The notes under the pieces: generated by a model
Told to the model about the DNA's origin: nothing
The model's input: only the letters and a program-made list of their open reading frames with translations
Database searches by the model: none
Program-made: the position numbers and the translations under genes
Assembly: GCA_012184525.1 (NCBI GenBank)
Contig: WOFQ01000156.1
Coordinates: 1-21,516, forward strand
Origin: Xenoacremonium recifei
Taxonomy: Eukaryota > Ascomycota > Sordariomycetes > Hypocreales > Nectriaceae
DNA: 21,516 bases
Reading direction: 5' to 3'
Part shown: in pieces, positions 9,996 to 19,888 of the stretch
Position numbering within the stretch: position 1 is the stretch's first letter
Layout: each line of letters opens with the position of its first letter

Positions 9996-10069
9996 CCCCC
10001 CCCCCCTCTCTTATTAAAAATCGCACCCTTAGTGATATATTTAGGGACAAATTTAGGGACCCCCCCCCC
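9996..10069. repeat. Two poly-C tracts
   Basis: There are 11 consecutive C at 9996-10006 and 10 at 10060-10069, unusual in such AT-rich DNA. CpC steps are poor RIP targets, which may explain their survival. No function is evident. Confidence 0.8.
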
Positions 10070-10582
10070 TTTATACTTATTAGGAGTATATATAAGAGAG
10101 TTTTAGACTGCCTATATATATATATATATACTGTAATATCTATATATATAAAAGAAGCTATATACTCAAAATAACTATATACCTATTATAATAATATATT
10201 TAGTAATATATTTAGTAATATATTCAATACTTTATCTTAAATATCAGTTAAGGCTATAATAAGTTAAAATTAAAAAATTTATATATATATTATATTAAGA
10301 TATTATACTATCTATAACTGAAAATAGCTATATTTAAATTTATATAAGCTATTTTGAAATTACTTTAAATATATAATATTATTACTTTAAATATAGCTAT
10401 ATATATATATATATATATATAATATTTAAATATATATACTTGATATATTCTATAAAGACTTAGTTATATAGTTGACTAAATTAGTCAGACTAATTTAGTC
10501 ATTATTCAAGCTTGACTAATGACTGAAAATCTTGAATAAATTCACCCTCAAAATCTGACTAAATCACAACCCTGTTTATATA

Positions 10583-10803
10583 TATATTAACTTATATAAT
10601 ATATATTTAATTAGATTTTTAATTTAATATTTTAATATACTATTTTAGTCTTTAGTCTTTAATCTTAGTCTTAATCTGACTAATTAATCTTAATTTTATT
10701 CCGCCTGCTTAGTAGACTAGAGATTCTTAATATTAATCTGACTAAGACTAATTAGTATTATTCCGGGCATGTCTGGACTAAAAGTACTAAAATCACATAC
10801 CTG
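10583..10803. mobile_element. Right half of a hAT-type MITE, truncated
   Basis: It ends aaaagtactaaaatcacatacctg, and its interior (attagatttttaatttaatattttaatatac..tttagtctttagtcttt) matches the right half of the complete MITE at 11300-11773. It directly abuts the element ending at 10574, and no left half is visible, so that insertion or a deletion removed it. Confidence 0.65.
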
Positions 10804-11291
10804 AGAGTATCTATCTTATATTACTTTATTTTCTATATTTAGTAATATCTTATTTTTTGAAAGCTAGAGATTATTATTCTTATTAGATCCCTTACTCTTA
10901 TATAACTTAATATTTATTACTTTATTTAATATATTTTTAGTTTAAATATCTGTATTAATAAGCCTATTTTAGCCTTAATTATATATATTTTTCAGTTTAT
11001 ACAGGTCTTTTTTATCATAATTACTATTTATGCCTTAATATATAAATTAATAGTTGTATAATCTATAGTTTAATATAGTTATTAATAAAGATAAGTAAAT
11101 TAATATTCTTAATTATAGGACTATTATATATTAATATATAATAAACCTGATTATATTATTTAGCTATTATTTTATACAGGTAGCTGGCTTATAGCTATAT
11201 AACTTAAATTTAGGGTTTTCTGTTTATACGGCGAAACCCATATAAAAAGGAGGTAAGAGCCAGGTGGGTTTCAGCACATGCACTATCACGT
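10804..11291. other. No gene seen; one GC-richer patch with inverted repeat
   Basis: Most of this is AT-rich and stop-filled. The last part (about 11225-11291) is less mutated and holds the inverted pair gaaaccca (11233-11240) and tgggtttc (11265-11272), separated by 24 bases. No tRNA or protein match could be made. Confidence 0.55.
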
Positions 11292-11781
11292 CCTATATTC
11301 AGGGCTGTGAAATTATTCCTTAGTCCTTAGTCTTAGTTTAGTCCGGACTAAGGATTTTTAGTATTATTCCACAAGAGGACCGGACTAAGAATTCTTAGTC
11401 TTAGTCCAGACTAAAAATTCTTAGTATTATTCCACTAATTAAAAGGACTAAAAATCCTTAGTCCGGAATAAAGCAGACTAAAACTAAGAAATCTTAGTCC
11501 GGACTAAAGGACTAAAAAAGTATATATATAGCTATATTTAATTAAATATATACATATATTATATACTATATACATCTATAATATATAGCTATTTATACTA
11601 TATAATATATATATATTTATATTATATATATTCAATTAGATTCTATATTTAATATTTTAATATATAATTTTAGTCTTTAGTCTTTAGTCTTAGTTTAGTC
11701 CGGACTAAGCACTGGACTAGGAAGTCTTAGTCCGGGGGTAGACCGGACTAAAAGTACTAAAATCACAGCCCTGCCTATATT
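11292..11781. mobile_element. Complete 474-bp hAT-type MITE with 8-bp TSD
   Basis: The element spans 11300-11773, from CAGGGCTGTGAAATTATTCC to AAGTACTAAAATCACAGCCCTG. Perfect direct repeats CCTATATT flank it at 11292-11299 and 11774-11781. It carries many copies of ggactaag/cttagtcc in both orientations within about 220 bases of the left end and 120 bases of the right end, around an AT-only core. Retained CpG (tccggact) indicates a rather young copy with little RIP. Confidence 0.9.
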
Positions 11782-12306
11782 ATATAACCCCATTACACTG
11801 ATTATATATATATATATATTCCCTTTTAGGGGCTATAATAAGAGGATTAAATAATATTAAGTAGAATAAAGGATAATTAGAGACTTAGGAGAGGTTTTAT
11901 TTAGCTATATAAGGAAGGTTTAAAGTAAATCTGGCCCGATTTCTTATTAAATAGCTAGTTTCCTAACTTAATATTATATTTATATAAAAACAAATAAATA
12001 TTATACAATTTTAGAAGGTTAAATAGAAAATATCTACAGCTGAAAATATATTCACTTTTATACAGATTACCTTAAAAGTTATTAAATATAATAATAAAAA
12101 TTTATATATTATAATAATCTAAAAAAAAAGAAGTTCAATAAAAATTATATAAAGAAGACTACCTAAATAAATTCTTAGAATATACCTATATAACTATTAA
12201 AATCAATAATTAGTAATAAAAATAAAATTAATAATATAAAGGGAACTTCTAATTTCAGTCTAATAAAAATATTAAAATAACTATAAAAACCAATATAACA
12301 ACAGGC
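11782..12306. other. No gene seen; strand-biased RIP patch
   Basis: No recognisable coding sequence. In 12001-12300 I count 9 CA but only 1 TG, so only minus-strand CpA sites appear to have been converted. The segment could be a relic of a gene or of an unidentified transposon. Confidence 0.5.
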
Positions 12307-12985
12307 TATTATAAAAAGTAGGTACTGAATGCAGGAGTAGATATAATAGAAGTAATTAATATATTAAAGTTATAAATTTTATCAGCTAGGCTAGATATAT
12401 ACGGGCTTATATATTCAACTCCTCAGCTTCTCTAATATCCTAATATCCATTTATCGGTATTAATATTAGCCTGACAGTCTACTTAGCCTGAATCAGTAGG
12501 TATTTTAGATTATCCAATTTCCTGTAAGCCAGCGACTTCCTTCTGCCACTATATACCCCTTATTTCTAATAGCTATATATATTATATATAACTATATATT
12601 ATATAATAACTATACTATATATAATATATATATATATACAGCTGTGTAATATATAGAGCTATATATATTATATTTAAACAGGGATCTATATTATCTAGAG
12701 GTTATATCTATAAACCCCCCCACCCCCTTACTGCCCCAGGAGGAAGTATTTTAGTATATATATTCAGTATATTTAATAAAAAGTACCAATTTAATGAAAT
12801 TAAATAGGAAGTATAGCTATTATTAATAAATACTGATATACAGAAATCAGACCAGCAGAAAAGCCAAGATAATAAATATATATAGGCCCTATATATCTAG
12901 CCTAACTGATAGAAGTTAATAACTTTAGTATATCTATTACTTCCACTATATTTACCACCGCTTATTACTCACTTATTATATATAT
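12307..12985. mobile_element. R-family fold-back element (R3 and inverted R4)
   Basis: The left arm at about 12318-12410 (aatagaagtaattaatatattaaagtt..atcagctaggctagatata) is repeated in inverse orientation at about 12860-12985. The forward copy continues to about 12780 and shares the gctgtgtaatatatagagct block and C-rich tract with the 17814-18330 copy. The result is a roughly 680-bp unit with arms of around 90-120 bp. It may be a TIR element or two R copies inserted head to head. No target duplication was found and there is no coding capacity. Confidence 0.55.
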
Positions 12986-13063
12986 ATATAAGCCAGAGAA
13001 TAATATTAAATATATACCACTAATACCCCTAAGAACCTAAATAACAGGAAGTAATTAATACTC

Positions 13064-13498
13064 CCTATACTCAGGGCTATAATTTTAGTACTTTTAATAT
13101 TTTTATAGCTAAAATAATACTAATTAGTCTTAGTCCAACTAATATTAATACTAATACTAAAGAAACTAATTAGTATTTTATTCATATATATTACTCTTTT
13201 AATACAAATCTTAATTAAACATTTACATATATATATATATATTCTAATTCTATATTTCATAATAATTAAGCTTTATAATAAGAAAATAATATATATATCA
13301 AATATATTAAAAATACTAAAAATTCTTAGTATTAGTATTAATATTTTTAGTATTTTTAGTCAGTAGAATAATACTAAGAATTCTTAGTATGACTAATACT
13401 AAAGATTCTTATCATTTTCCTCCTGTAGAATAATACTAATTGGTCTTAGTACGACTAATACTAATACTAAGGAATAATTTCACAGCCCGGCCTATACT
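13064..13498. mobile_element. Complete 419-bp hAT-type MITE with 8-bp TSD
   Basis: The element spans 13072-13490, from CAGGGCTATAATTTTAGTAC to AAGGAATAATTTCACAGCCCGG. Perfect repeats CCTATACT flank it at 13064-13071 and 13491-13498. It is close in length and sequence to the copy at 1311-1727, including the pair of aaaaattcttagtatt and taatactaattggtctta blocks near the right end. Confidence 0.9.
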
Positions 13499-13574
13499 TA
13501 AGTATTCAGATAATATAAAGTAAGGAGGAATTATAGAATTATATAAGAGGGCTCTCGATATATTTTTACCTAAG

Positions 13575-13760
13575 AATAATATAAAAAGTCAGTACTAGGT
13601 ATAATAACAGTATAAGTAATAGATATATTAAAGTTATTAATTTTAATCAGCTAGATTAGATATACAGGGCCTATACATATTTATTATGCCGGTCTTTTTA
13701 AATAGCTGGTTTCCCAATCGCAGATTATAGCTATATATAGTACCTATAGCTATATATATT
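13575..13760 (+). repeat. Repeat family R, copy R5 (partial)
   Basis: ataaaaagtcagtacta, then gtaatagatatattaaagtt and ttaatcagctagattagata, match the left part of R. It ends with ttattatgccggtctttt, shared with R1 (ttattttgtcggctgttt) rather than with the long copy at 17814. No coding sequence. Confidence 0.5.
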
Positions 13761-14849
13761 AGCTAAATAGTAGTTAACTGGCTAGTACTATTCTAAATCA
13801 GAAAAAATAGGTTTTAATAATTATAAACCTTTAAATATAAATCTTTTAGTAATAGGATAATATAATAAAGTGGAAGCTTAATTATTTTAAGACTTTTATT
13901 TATAGCTAAAATACTAAAATTACCTATAAGATTATTATAGTAAAAAGAAATAGTATAATCTTAAAATAATTATAATTAAGGAGGTATAATCTTTTTTAAC
14001 TAGCTTATAAACTAATTTAAAGTAATTTATAATGAATTATTAATAATTTTACAAAGTAATTCAGAAAATAAGAAGTCTTAAATTTATCTTAAAGATAATA
14101 TTTAATAAGTATAATTAAAGTAAATTATTTCTCTTGAAGCTTTATGAAAGACTAAGAAATAAGGGTAATAACCAGAAATATATTATTACTATTATTTATT
14201 ATTTATATTACTCTAATTAAGCTTATTTAGCTATATAGCTAACTCTATATTTATAAGGGTTAGGAAACTATATATATAATAATAATAATAAATTAAGCTG
14301 GATTTATTCTTAGCCTTTTATTTATAGTTTAGCCGGAAAGCCTGTATAACTTTATACTTAGGCCTTAATCTTCTTATTAGGCTGCTTTTATAATCAGGCT
14401 AGATTCATTTTAAGCTTCTTAAGTCTGAATTTAATTTAAACCTATTTAGACTTCAGACTAAGTTTATTTTAAGCCTTCCTTATATATATAGCTAGATAAA
14501 AACCTTTCTTAGATCTCTAATTATCTATCTAATAGAGGTCTTTTATATTAAATCCCTATTATTACTACCCGAAATAAGAAAAAGGTTTAATATATATAAT
14601 TAGAGCTAATTATATAATTAAATAGCTAGTATATAGCTATTATTATTATTATTTTATCCCTTTATTATACCTTCTTTATAATTAAGCTATTATACAATCT
14701 AAATATTATTTCTTTATTAAGCGAATAGCTAGCTTTTTGACCCTTATTTATAATAATATATTAGCTATTTATTATTTCTACTTTAAGTAATTATAAAACC
14801 TTATATTATTATATATTAGGTTATAGAGTATATTATTATATATAGCCCT
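13761..14849. other. Unassigned damaged sequence
   Basis: No domain could be recognised in any frame. On the minus strand 14340-14560 encodes short stretches rich in Lys and Arg between stops, possibly a damaged DNA-binding part of a transposase, but this is weak. The segment may include the 3' flank of the Tc1-type element that begins further right. Confidence 0.4.
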
Positions 14850-16600
14850 ACACGTTAACCTTTATTTAGCTTTTATATAATAGGTTAATTACCTAACTTT
14901 AAATTATATTTTTATAGCTAATTTAGCTTTAATTAATTCCTACTTTAATTTTTAGGGTTCTTTAATATTTTAATTAGCTAGAAATTAATTCTAATACTTA
15001 GTATATTAGCTTTTTATAGTAATAATAGCTTTAAATCTATATATAAGTTATTAATTTTATAAGGTTTCTTAAAATTATATCTTTAATATCTTCCTATATT
15101 ATAATAGCTATTTTATAGAGCTTTTATTTTAAAGTATTATTTTTTAGTATCTCTATAAGTTCAGGAAACCTCTTTATTATTTCCTCTAAGTATTTTCTAT
15201 AGGTTTTCTATAGGATTAAGATTAAGGTTATAAAGCAGTTTATCTATAAGAGTTACCTTATTATCTATTACCTATTACTTTAATTAATCTTATATAAGAA
15301 AGGCTATAAATATTAAGGTATTATCTTAAATAAATATAAAGGTTAATTATATCACTATTAATATTAGAAGGTTCCCCAAAGGGCAGCCAGTCCTCAGTAT
15401 AATAGGTCTCTTATATTAATATCAAAACTAAAGCTTAGCCTTCTAAGCTTCTATAAGCAGGATATAATAGCTAAATAGGAGCAATATAGCCATAAATCAA
15501 TAACTCTACTATACAGCAGTTACTGCAGACCCTAAGACTTAAAATAACAGGGCAGTTAGTAGCCTCATAACTCCTCTACAGTAATATTATAGCCCCTAGA
15601 GAGTAGCCCTATTATAATTAAAATTTTCTCTTATAGGTATTTAAGTATTTATTAGCCAGAAATATTACTATAAAGGGTTTTAGGGTTTCTTAAAAAGAGT
15701 AAAGAAGATATATAATTATCAAATAAAAAGCTAGCTTAAAATATCTATAACTGCCTTATTACCTTTATTTTTAGCTATATAGTCTTAGGAATTAGTCATT
15801 CAACTTATATCTTTATTAGTTATAAATAGGTATATAACTTTAGTACTTTTAGTTTAATATATACCCAGAATAATACTAATTAGTATTAATTATATTAATA
15901 TTAAATATCTTGAATATTTTTATAGCTAGAATAATACTATTTAGTCTTAATCTAATTAATATTAATACTAATACTAAAAAGAATGTAATTAATATTTTAT
16001 ATAAAATATAGAATTAGGATATATATATATATATATATATAATTAAAATTCAAGATTTATATTAAGAAAGTAATATATATATATAATAGTTAAGCTTTAT
16101 AATAAGAAAATAATATATATATTAAATATATTAAAAATACTAAAAATTCTTAATACTAGTATTAATAATTTTTTACTATAGAATAATACTAAAATACCAA
16201 TATTAATATTAAATTAAGAATTCTTATTCTTTTTCTCCTATAGAATAATACTAATTAGTCTTAGTCTGACTAATACTATTACTGAATACTAAGGAATAGT
16301 TTCACGGCCCTGGTTATAAAGCTATTATATATTATATTAATATATAGTTTAACAGAAACCCTACTTCTACGTCTCTCCTTACTCCTGCATACTTATAGTC
16401 TTGCTAGAGAAGATTTAGATTAATAATTCTAATAGGATAAAGGCTTCTATATATAAAGTCTTATAAAGTCTACCCTTTTCTTAGTAAATGCAGATATTAG
16501 CTTTAGGTAATAAAAGGCTTTTCAGTGCAGAATACCCTCTTTTTTAAGGAACCTCTTAGGGGTCTTTATAAAACAAGGAAGATATATATTTTTCATATAT
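14850..16600 (-). pseudogene. Tc1/mariner-type transposase relic, split by a MITE
   Basis: The enzyme would cut and paste its element with a DDE catalytic triad. Reading the minus strand, 16566 leftward gives K-T-P-K-R-F-L-K-K-E-G-I-L-H and then T-K-K-R-V-D-F-I-R-L-Y-I, fitting the family's RxLxxxGxxxxxxxxKPxL..RLxxA region. In the same frame, S-x-S-S-L-A-R-L near 16419-16396 fits the WSDES site. After the MITE at 15827-16312, F-I-stop-D-N-T at about 15331-15317 fits FxQDNAP, and L-N-P-I-E-N-L-stop-K-I-L-R at about 15219-15184 fits LNPIENLWKxLK. The D (15323-15325) and E (15206-15208) codons are in one frame with 38 residues between. Frequent stops at Trp/Gln positions show RIP damage. The middle part (15340-15800) is not well aligned, and the N-terminal helix-turn-helix was not recognised. 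Confidence 0.7.
15819..16320. mobile_element. Complete 486-bp hAT-type MITE with 8-bp TSD
   Basis: The element spans 15827-16312, from TAGGTATATAACTTTAGTAC (left end mutated from CAGGGCTGTGATTTTAGTAC) to AAGGAATAGTTTCACGGCCCTG. Perfect repeats GTTATAAA flank it at 15819-15826 and 16313-16320. It is nested in the Tc1-type transposase relic. It is about 67 bp longer than the 419-bp type because it carries two versions of the left subterminal module. Confidence 0.85.
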
Positions 16601-16780
16601 TAAATATTTATAATAAAAGGTTTAATATTATTATACTAGAAAATATATACTTTATACTGCTTATCTAAAATAGGTAGCTTTCTGCTATATAATTAGCTCT
16701 TATTACTCTTTAAAATATAATATTAAATAATAATATTAATGATTAATTATAGTAATACTTCTTTTAAAAAGTATAAATAT
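16601..16780. other. AT-rich, nothing recognised
   Basis: This probably includes the upstream part of the Tc1-type element, but no motif was found. Confidence 0.4.
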
Positions 16781-16900
16781 TTTAATTAAAATACCTAATA
16801 TATATATTATTTCAATTAAAATACCTAATATATATATTATTATAATTAAAATACCTAATATATATATTATTATAATTAAAATACCTAATATATATATTAG
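16781..16900. repeat. 30-bp tandem repeat, four copies
   Basis: Units of 30 bases with the core aattaaaatacctaatat start at 16781, 16811, 16841 and 16871. They differ mainly in the first three bases (ttt, ttc, tat, tat). The array is AT-only apart from the cc of the core and one c. Confidence 0.9.
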
Positions 16901-17439
16901 TATTATTTTTATATGCTTATAAGGGCTTTAATAAGGTTTAGGTGTTTTTAGAGCTATAGTGGTTAAAGAATAAAGGATTAAAGAAGGAGGGTAGGATTAT
17001 GAAGTAGTTAGGGAGATAGATTAATAGGGAAATTATATAAAACTTTTATCCCTCCCCCCCTAAACTGTAGGTTATTAATTTACTTATAGTAAAAAGGGTA
17101 TCTTTACCTAGATTCAATTTAATACCCTTCTGATCTAATAAAGGCTAGCCTAAATGCCTTAAATATAGTTTATTGTATATACTATAGAGGCACTATAAAT
17201 ATATAAACAATAAAGAGTAATTAGTGAAACTATTATAAGATTAATATAGCTGAAAAATATCCTTAAAAGTAAAAATATCTTATTAAATTACTAATAATAT
17301 AATAAATTATTTACAAAAAAAATAGAAATAAAATAATTTAATATAATAAAAAAGGCTCTATAATAAAACTTATTAATGGAATAGTATTACAGTTTAATGA
17401 ATTTTTGCTTATTTTAGGTATAACTAAAGATCTTATAAT
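16901..17439. other. No gene seen
   Basis: AT-rich and stop-filled in all frames. A C run lies near 17050-17060. No repeat or protein match could be made. Confidence 0.5.
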
Positions 17440-18330
17440 ATTACTAAAAAGTATAAAAGGTGGGTAGTAGTTATAGACAGGGCTGTGATTTTAGTCACTT
17501 TAGTCCGGTCTACCGCCGGACTAAGACTAAGGACTAAAGACTAAAATTATATTTTAAAATATTACATATGAAATCTAAGTAAATATATATAATATAAATA
17601 TAAATATATATAATATAAATATCAATATATAGCTATTTACTTTATATAATATATATCTAATTAAATATAGCTATATATATATTTCTTTAGTCCTTTAGTC
17701 TGACTAAGACTAATTAGTCTTAGTCTTAGTCCACTAAAGGGCGGAATAAAACTAATTAGTCTTAGTCCAGTCCGGACTAAGACTAAAGACTGAGGAATAA
17801 TTTCACCGCCCTGGTTGTAGATAGTGGAAGTAATAGATGTGTTGAAGTTGTTGATTTCTCAGCTAGGTTGGATATATACGGCCCTTATATATTTAAAACC
17901 CTCGGCCTTCCTCGGCCTTCCTATCAGTCCGAGCTTATTCAAGCTGAATAGGTCGGCCTATTTAATCTATCCGATTTCCTGTAAGCCGGCCCGTCAATGT
18001 ATCTGATTTCTCGTAAGCCGGCATGCCATTACAGCCGGAACCCTCATTTGGTCCGTCATATTCCGATTACCCCTCTTTTGGTCTTATTTGGTGAGGCATT
18101 TACGATAGCTGTGTGTTTCCAATAGCTGTGTGTGTTATGTATGATATATGTAGCTATATATATGATATATATAGCTGTGTGTTATATAGAGCTGTATATG
18201 TTATATTTGAGTAGGGGTATGTGTTATCTGTTGGTTGTGTGTATGACCCCACCCCAGGGGGTTATGTAATCCGTATTTTCAGTATATTCAATAGTTCTGA
18301 ATCTTCTTATTAAAAATAACCTCCCTTTTC
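17440..18330 (+). repeat. Repeat family R, copy R6 (least mutated, split by a MITE)
   Basis: The left piece (ataaaaggtgggtagtag, before 17478) and the right piece from 17814 (atagtggaagtaatagatgt, then cagctaggttggatata) together match the R consensus. This copy keeps CpG and CpA (tccgagcttattcaagctg, gtaagccggcatgcc), unlike R1-R5, so it was barely touched by RIP or arrived later. Internal features include the direct repeat ctcggccttc at about 17902 and 17912, two gtaagccgg motifs, and several gctgtgtgt motifs near 18110-18185. The short open frame inside it (17824-18006) is not supported as a gene. The 3' limit is set by similarity to R3 at about 12780. Confidence 0.6.
17470..17821. mobile_element. 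336-bp hAT-type MITE with 8-bp TSD (7 of 8)
   Basis: The element spans 17478-17813, from CAGGGCTGTGATTTTAGTCA to AGGAATAATTTCACCGCCCTG. Flanks GTTATAGA (17470-17477) and GTTGTAGA (17814-17821) differ by one G/A transition. CpG-containing subterminal motifs (tccggtctaccgccggac) are intact, so this is a young copy. It interrupts repeat R6. Confidence 0.85.
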
Positions 18331-18899
18331 GAATTATTAATAGCAGCTCATTTCAACAGCTTTTAAGCTATTATAATAAGTATATATATAATATCCTTTA
18401 AAATATAGTATATATTTATTAATTCATATATAAGTCTTTACCTACTATTAATAGGTGGAATATTAAAGATATATTATAATAAACTTATGAAAATAGCTTA
18501 AAAAGCTTAAATCTAAAGCTTAAAGCTAATATTTAAAGTCTAGGGACTTTTTCCCTAGTATTTGATATGTAGACTGCTAGTAACTAAAATGCCTATTTAG
18601 GCATTATATTAGCATATATTAATTCTGATTTTATATTAAAATATAAGCTTATTAGTTAATATTCTATATATATATATATATATATATTTATATAAATATA
18701 TTAATATTAATATTATTAGGCTTTAATTACTTAAATAAAAGCTATACTGGGCTATATGTATATAAGCAATTTCTAGCTGCTTTAAGTATATACCCCAGTA
18801 TTACAATAGAAAGCATTTTCAGGTATACTAAAATATCCCCATTTATATTATGTATAATATATATCTAATATAGCTATATATATATAACTAATTATATAT
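18331..18899. other. Upstream region of the hAT transposase, unresolved
   Basis: This should hold the N-terminal part of the hAT gene. I could not identify a BED zinc finger or start codon. An 8-bp inverted pair ctagggac/ttccctag lies near 18541-18560, and a (TA)n run at about 18665-18688. No terminal inverted repeat of the element was recognised. Confidence 0.4.
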
Positions 18900-19236
18900 A
18901 GTATTACTCAGAATAATATATCAAATAATAATCGATTTTTAGATACCTTTAAGGGTATATATTAAAATAACCTTTATCGGCCTTTTTAGGAATAATATTC
19001 GCTGTATTAGTTATATTTTGAATATTACTATGAAGGATATTCTAAAGCAATATTTATCTTCTGATTTTTCTGATACTATATTATCTAAATACACAAATAT
19101 AGTATCTTTAAAGTATACAGAGGACCTAGAAGATCCTAAATTCCTCGGCTCAAATTTTAATAGTAAGTTATTTCTTATATAAATATGAAATAACTACCAC
19201 CCCCCTTTACCCCCCTTATATATATATATATATTAT

Positions 19237-19720
19237 CAGGGTTGTGATCTTAGTCAACTTTAGTCAACTTCAGTCAACTTCAGTCAACTTTTAGTCAACT
19301 TTTAGTCAACTTTTAGTCAACTTTTAGTCAACTTTTAGTCAATATTGAAACCTTTATATAAGAGCCATTTTAGGGATTAAAAAAATAAGAAAATTGCTAA
19401 ATATAATAGCCTAGCTATTTAACTATTAGTTAAAAAATATTTTACTTAGTCAGCATTTTTTCTGAGCCTATATAAGCATTGATTTATTTTTAGTCAACTT
19501 TTGGTCACTTTTTTGTCTTGAATAATGACTAACAGTGACTAAATACTTATATAAGCTCAGGAAAAAATGCTGACTAAGTAAAATAGTTTTTATCTAATAA
19601 ATAAATAGCTAAGCTATATATTTAAGCAGTCTTTATATTTTTAGAGCCCAAATTAGATTTTATATAGCCTTTATAAGTAAAAAGGAAAGTGACTAAAAGT
19701 TGACTAAAATCACAACCCTG
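19237..19720. mobile_element. 484-bp fold-back MITE, CAGGGTTGTGAT ends
   Basis: It starts CAGGGTTGTGATCTTAGTCA and ends TGACTAAAATCACAACCCTG. Much of the interior is also an inverted repeat: the segment around tttacttagtcagcatttttt (19440-19475) pairs with that around aaaaaatgctgactaagtaaa (19545-19585), and outer parts pair too (agagccattttagggatt near 19361 with tttagagccc near 19641). A single strand could fold into one long hairpin. The immediate flanks tatattat / ataatata are reverse complements rather than direct repeats, so no 8-bp TSD is visible; a TA duplication is possible. It sits in an intron of the hAT pseudogene. Confidence 0.8.
19252..19342. repeat. 10-11-bp tandem repeat AGTCAACTT(T/C), nine copies
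   Basis: agtcaa begins at 19252, 19262, 19272, 19282, 19293, 19304, 19315, 19326 and 19337. The first four units are 10 bases and the rest 11. The array lies next to the left terminus of the MITE. The right terminus has only one or two such motifs, so the array has expanded on one side. The motif is a plausible transposase-binding site. Confidence 0.9.
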
Positions 19721-19888
19721 ATAATATATATACTAATAATGTAATAGCTATTATAAGCCGATTATAATGACTAGCTATGCTTATCAAATATACTTAAGAG
19801 GGTAAAAAGCTATTAGAAGAGGGAATTTCTAAATTCAAATTATAAGGAATATTACCTTCTGATTTTAATAAGAAATTAATTCCTTTAG

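Larger units (their letters stand above)
9613..10574. mobile_element. 962-bp non-autonomous hAT-type element
   Basis: The ends are CATGGTTGTGATTTTAGTCA at 9613 and GACTAAATCACAACCCTG ending at 10574, forming inverted termini of the CAGGGTTGTGA type also seen at 19237-19720. Flanking 8-mers ATTATATA (9605-9612) and TTTATATA (10575-10582) agree in 7 of 8 positions, consistent with a hAT target duplication. Subterminal ttagtcagactaatttagtca motifs occur at both ends. The interior holds a 28-bp tandem repeat and two C runs, but no transposase. It is longer than the other MITEs. Confidence 0.75.
19163..19747 (+). other. hAT gene intron enlarged by a MITE
   Basis: The donor is GTAAGT at 19163. The acceptor AG is at 19746-19747, preceded by the branch-like tactaat about 15 bases earlier. 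The exon before ends in phase 1 and the exon from 19748 continues in the required phase, restoring the reading frame expected for the family. The fold-back MITE at 19237-19720 makes up 484 of its 585 bases; without it the intron would be about 101 bases. Confidence 0.65.

Noticed and set aside
11225..11291. tRNA or SINE-like gene
   Set aside because: No convincing A box, B box or cloverleaf could be drawn on either strand.
14340..14560. Second transposase on the minus strand
   Set aside because: Only basic residues between stops are seen; no family motif could be identified.
16781..16900. CRISPR-like array
   Set aside because: The 30-bp units are directly tandem without spacers. The same holds for 9735-9874 and 19252-19342.
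17824..18006. Open frame of 60 codons
   Set aside because: It lies in repeat R, is not preserved in the other R copies and shows no recognisable domain.
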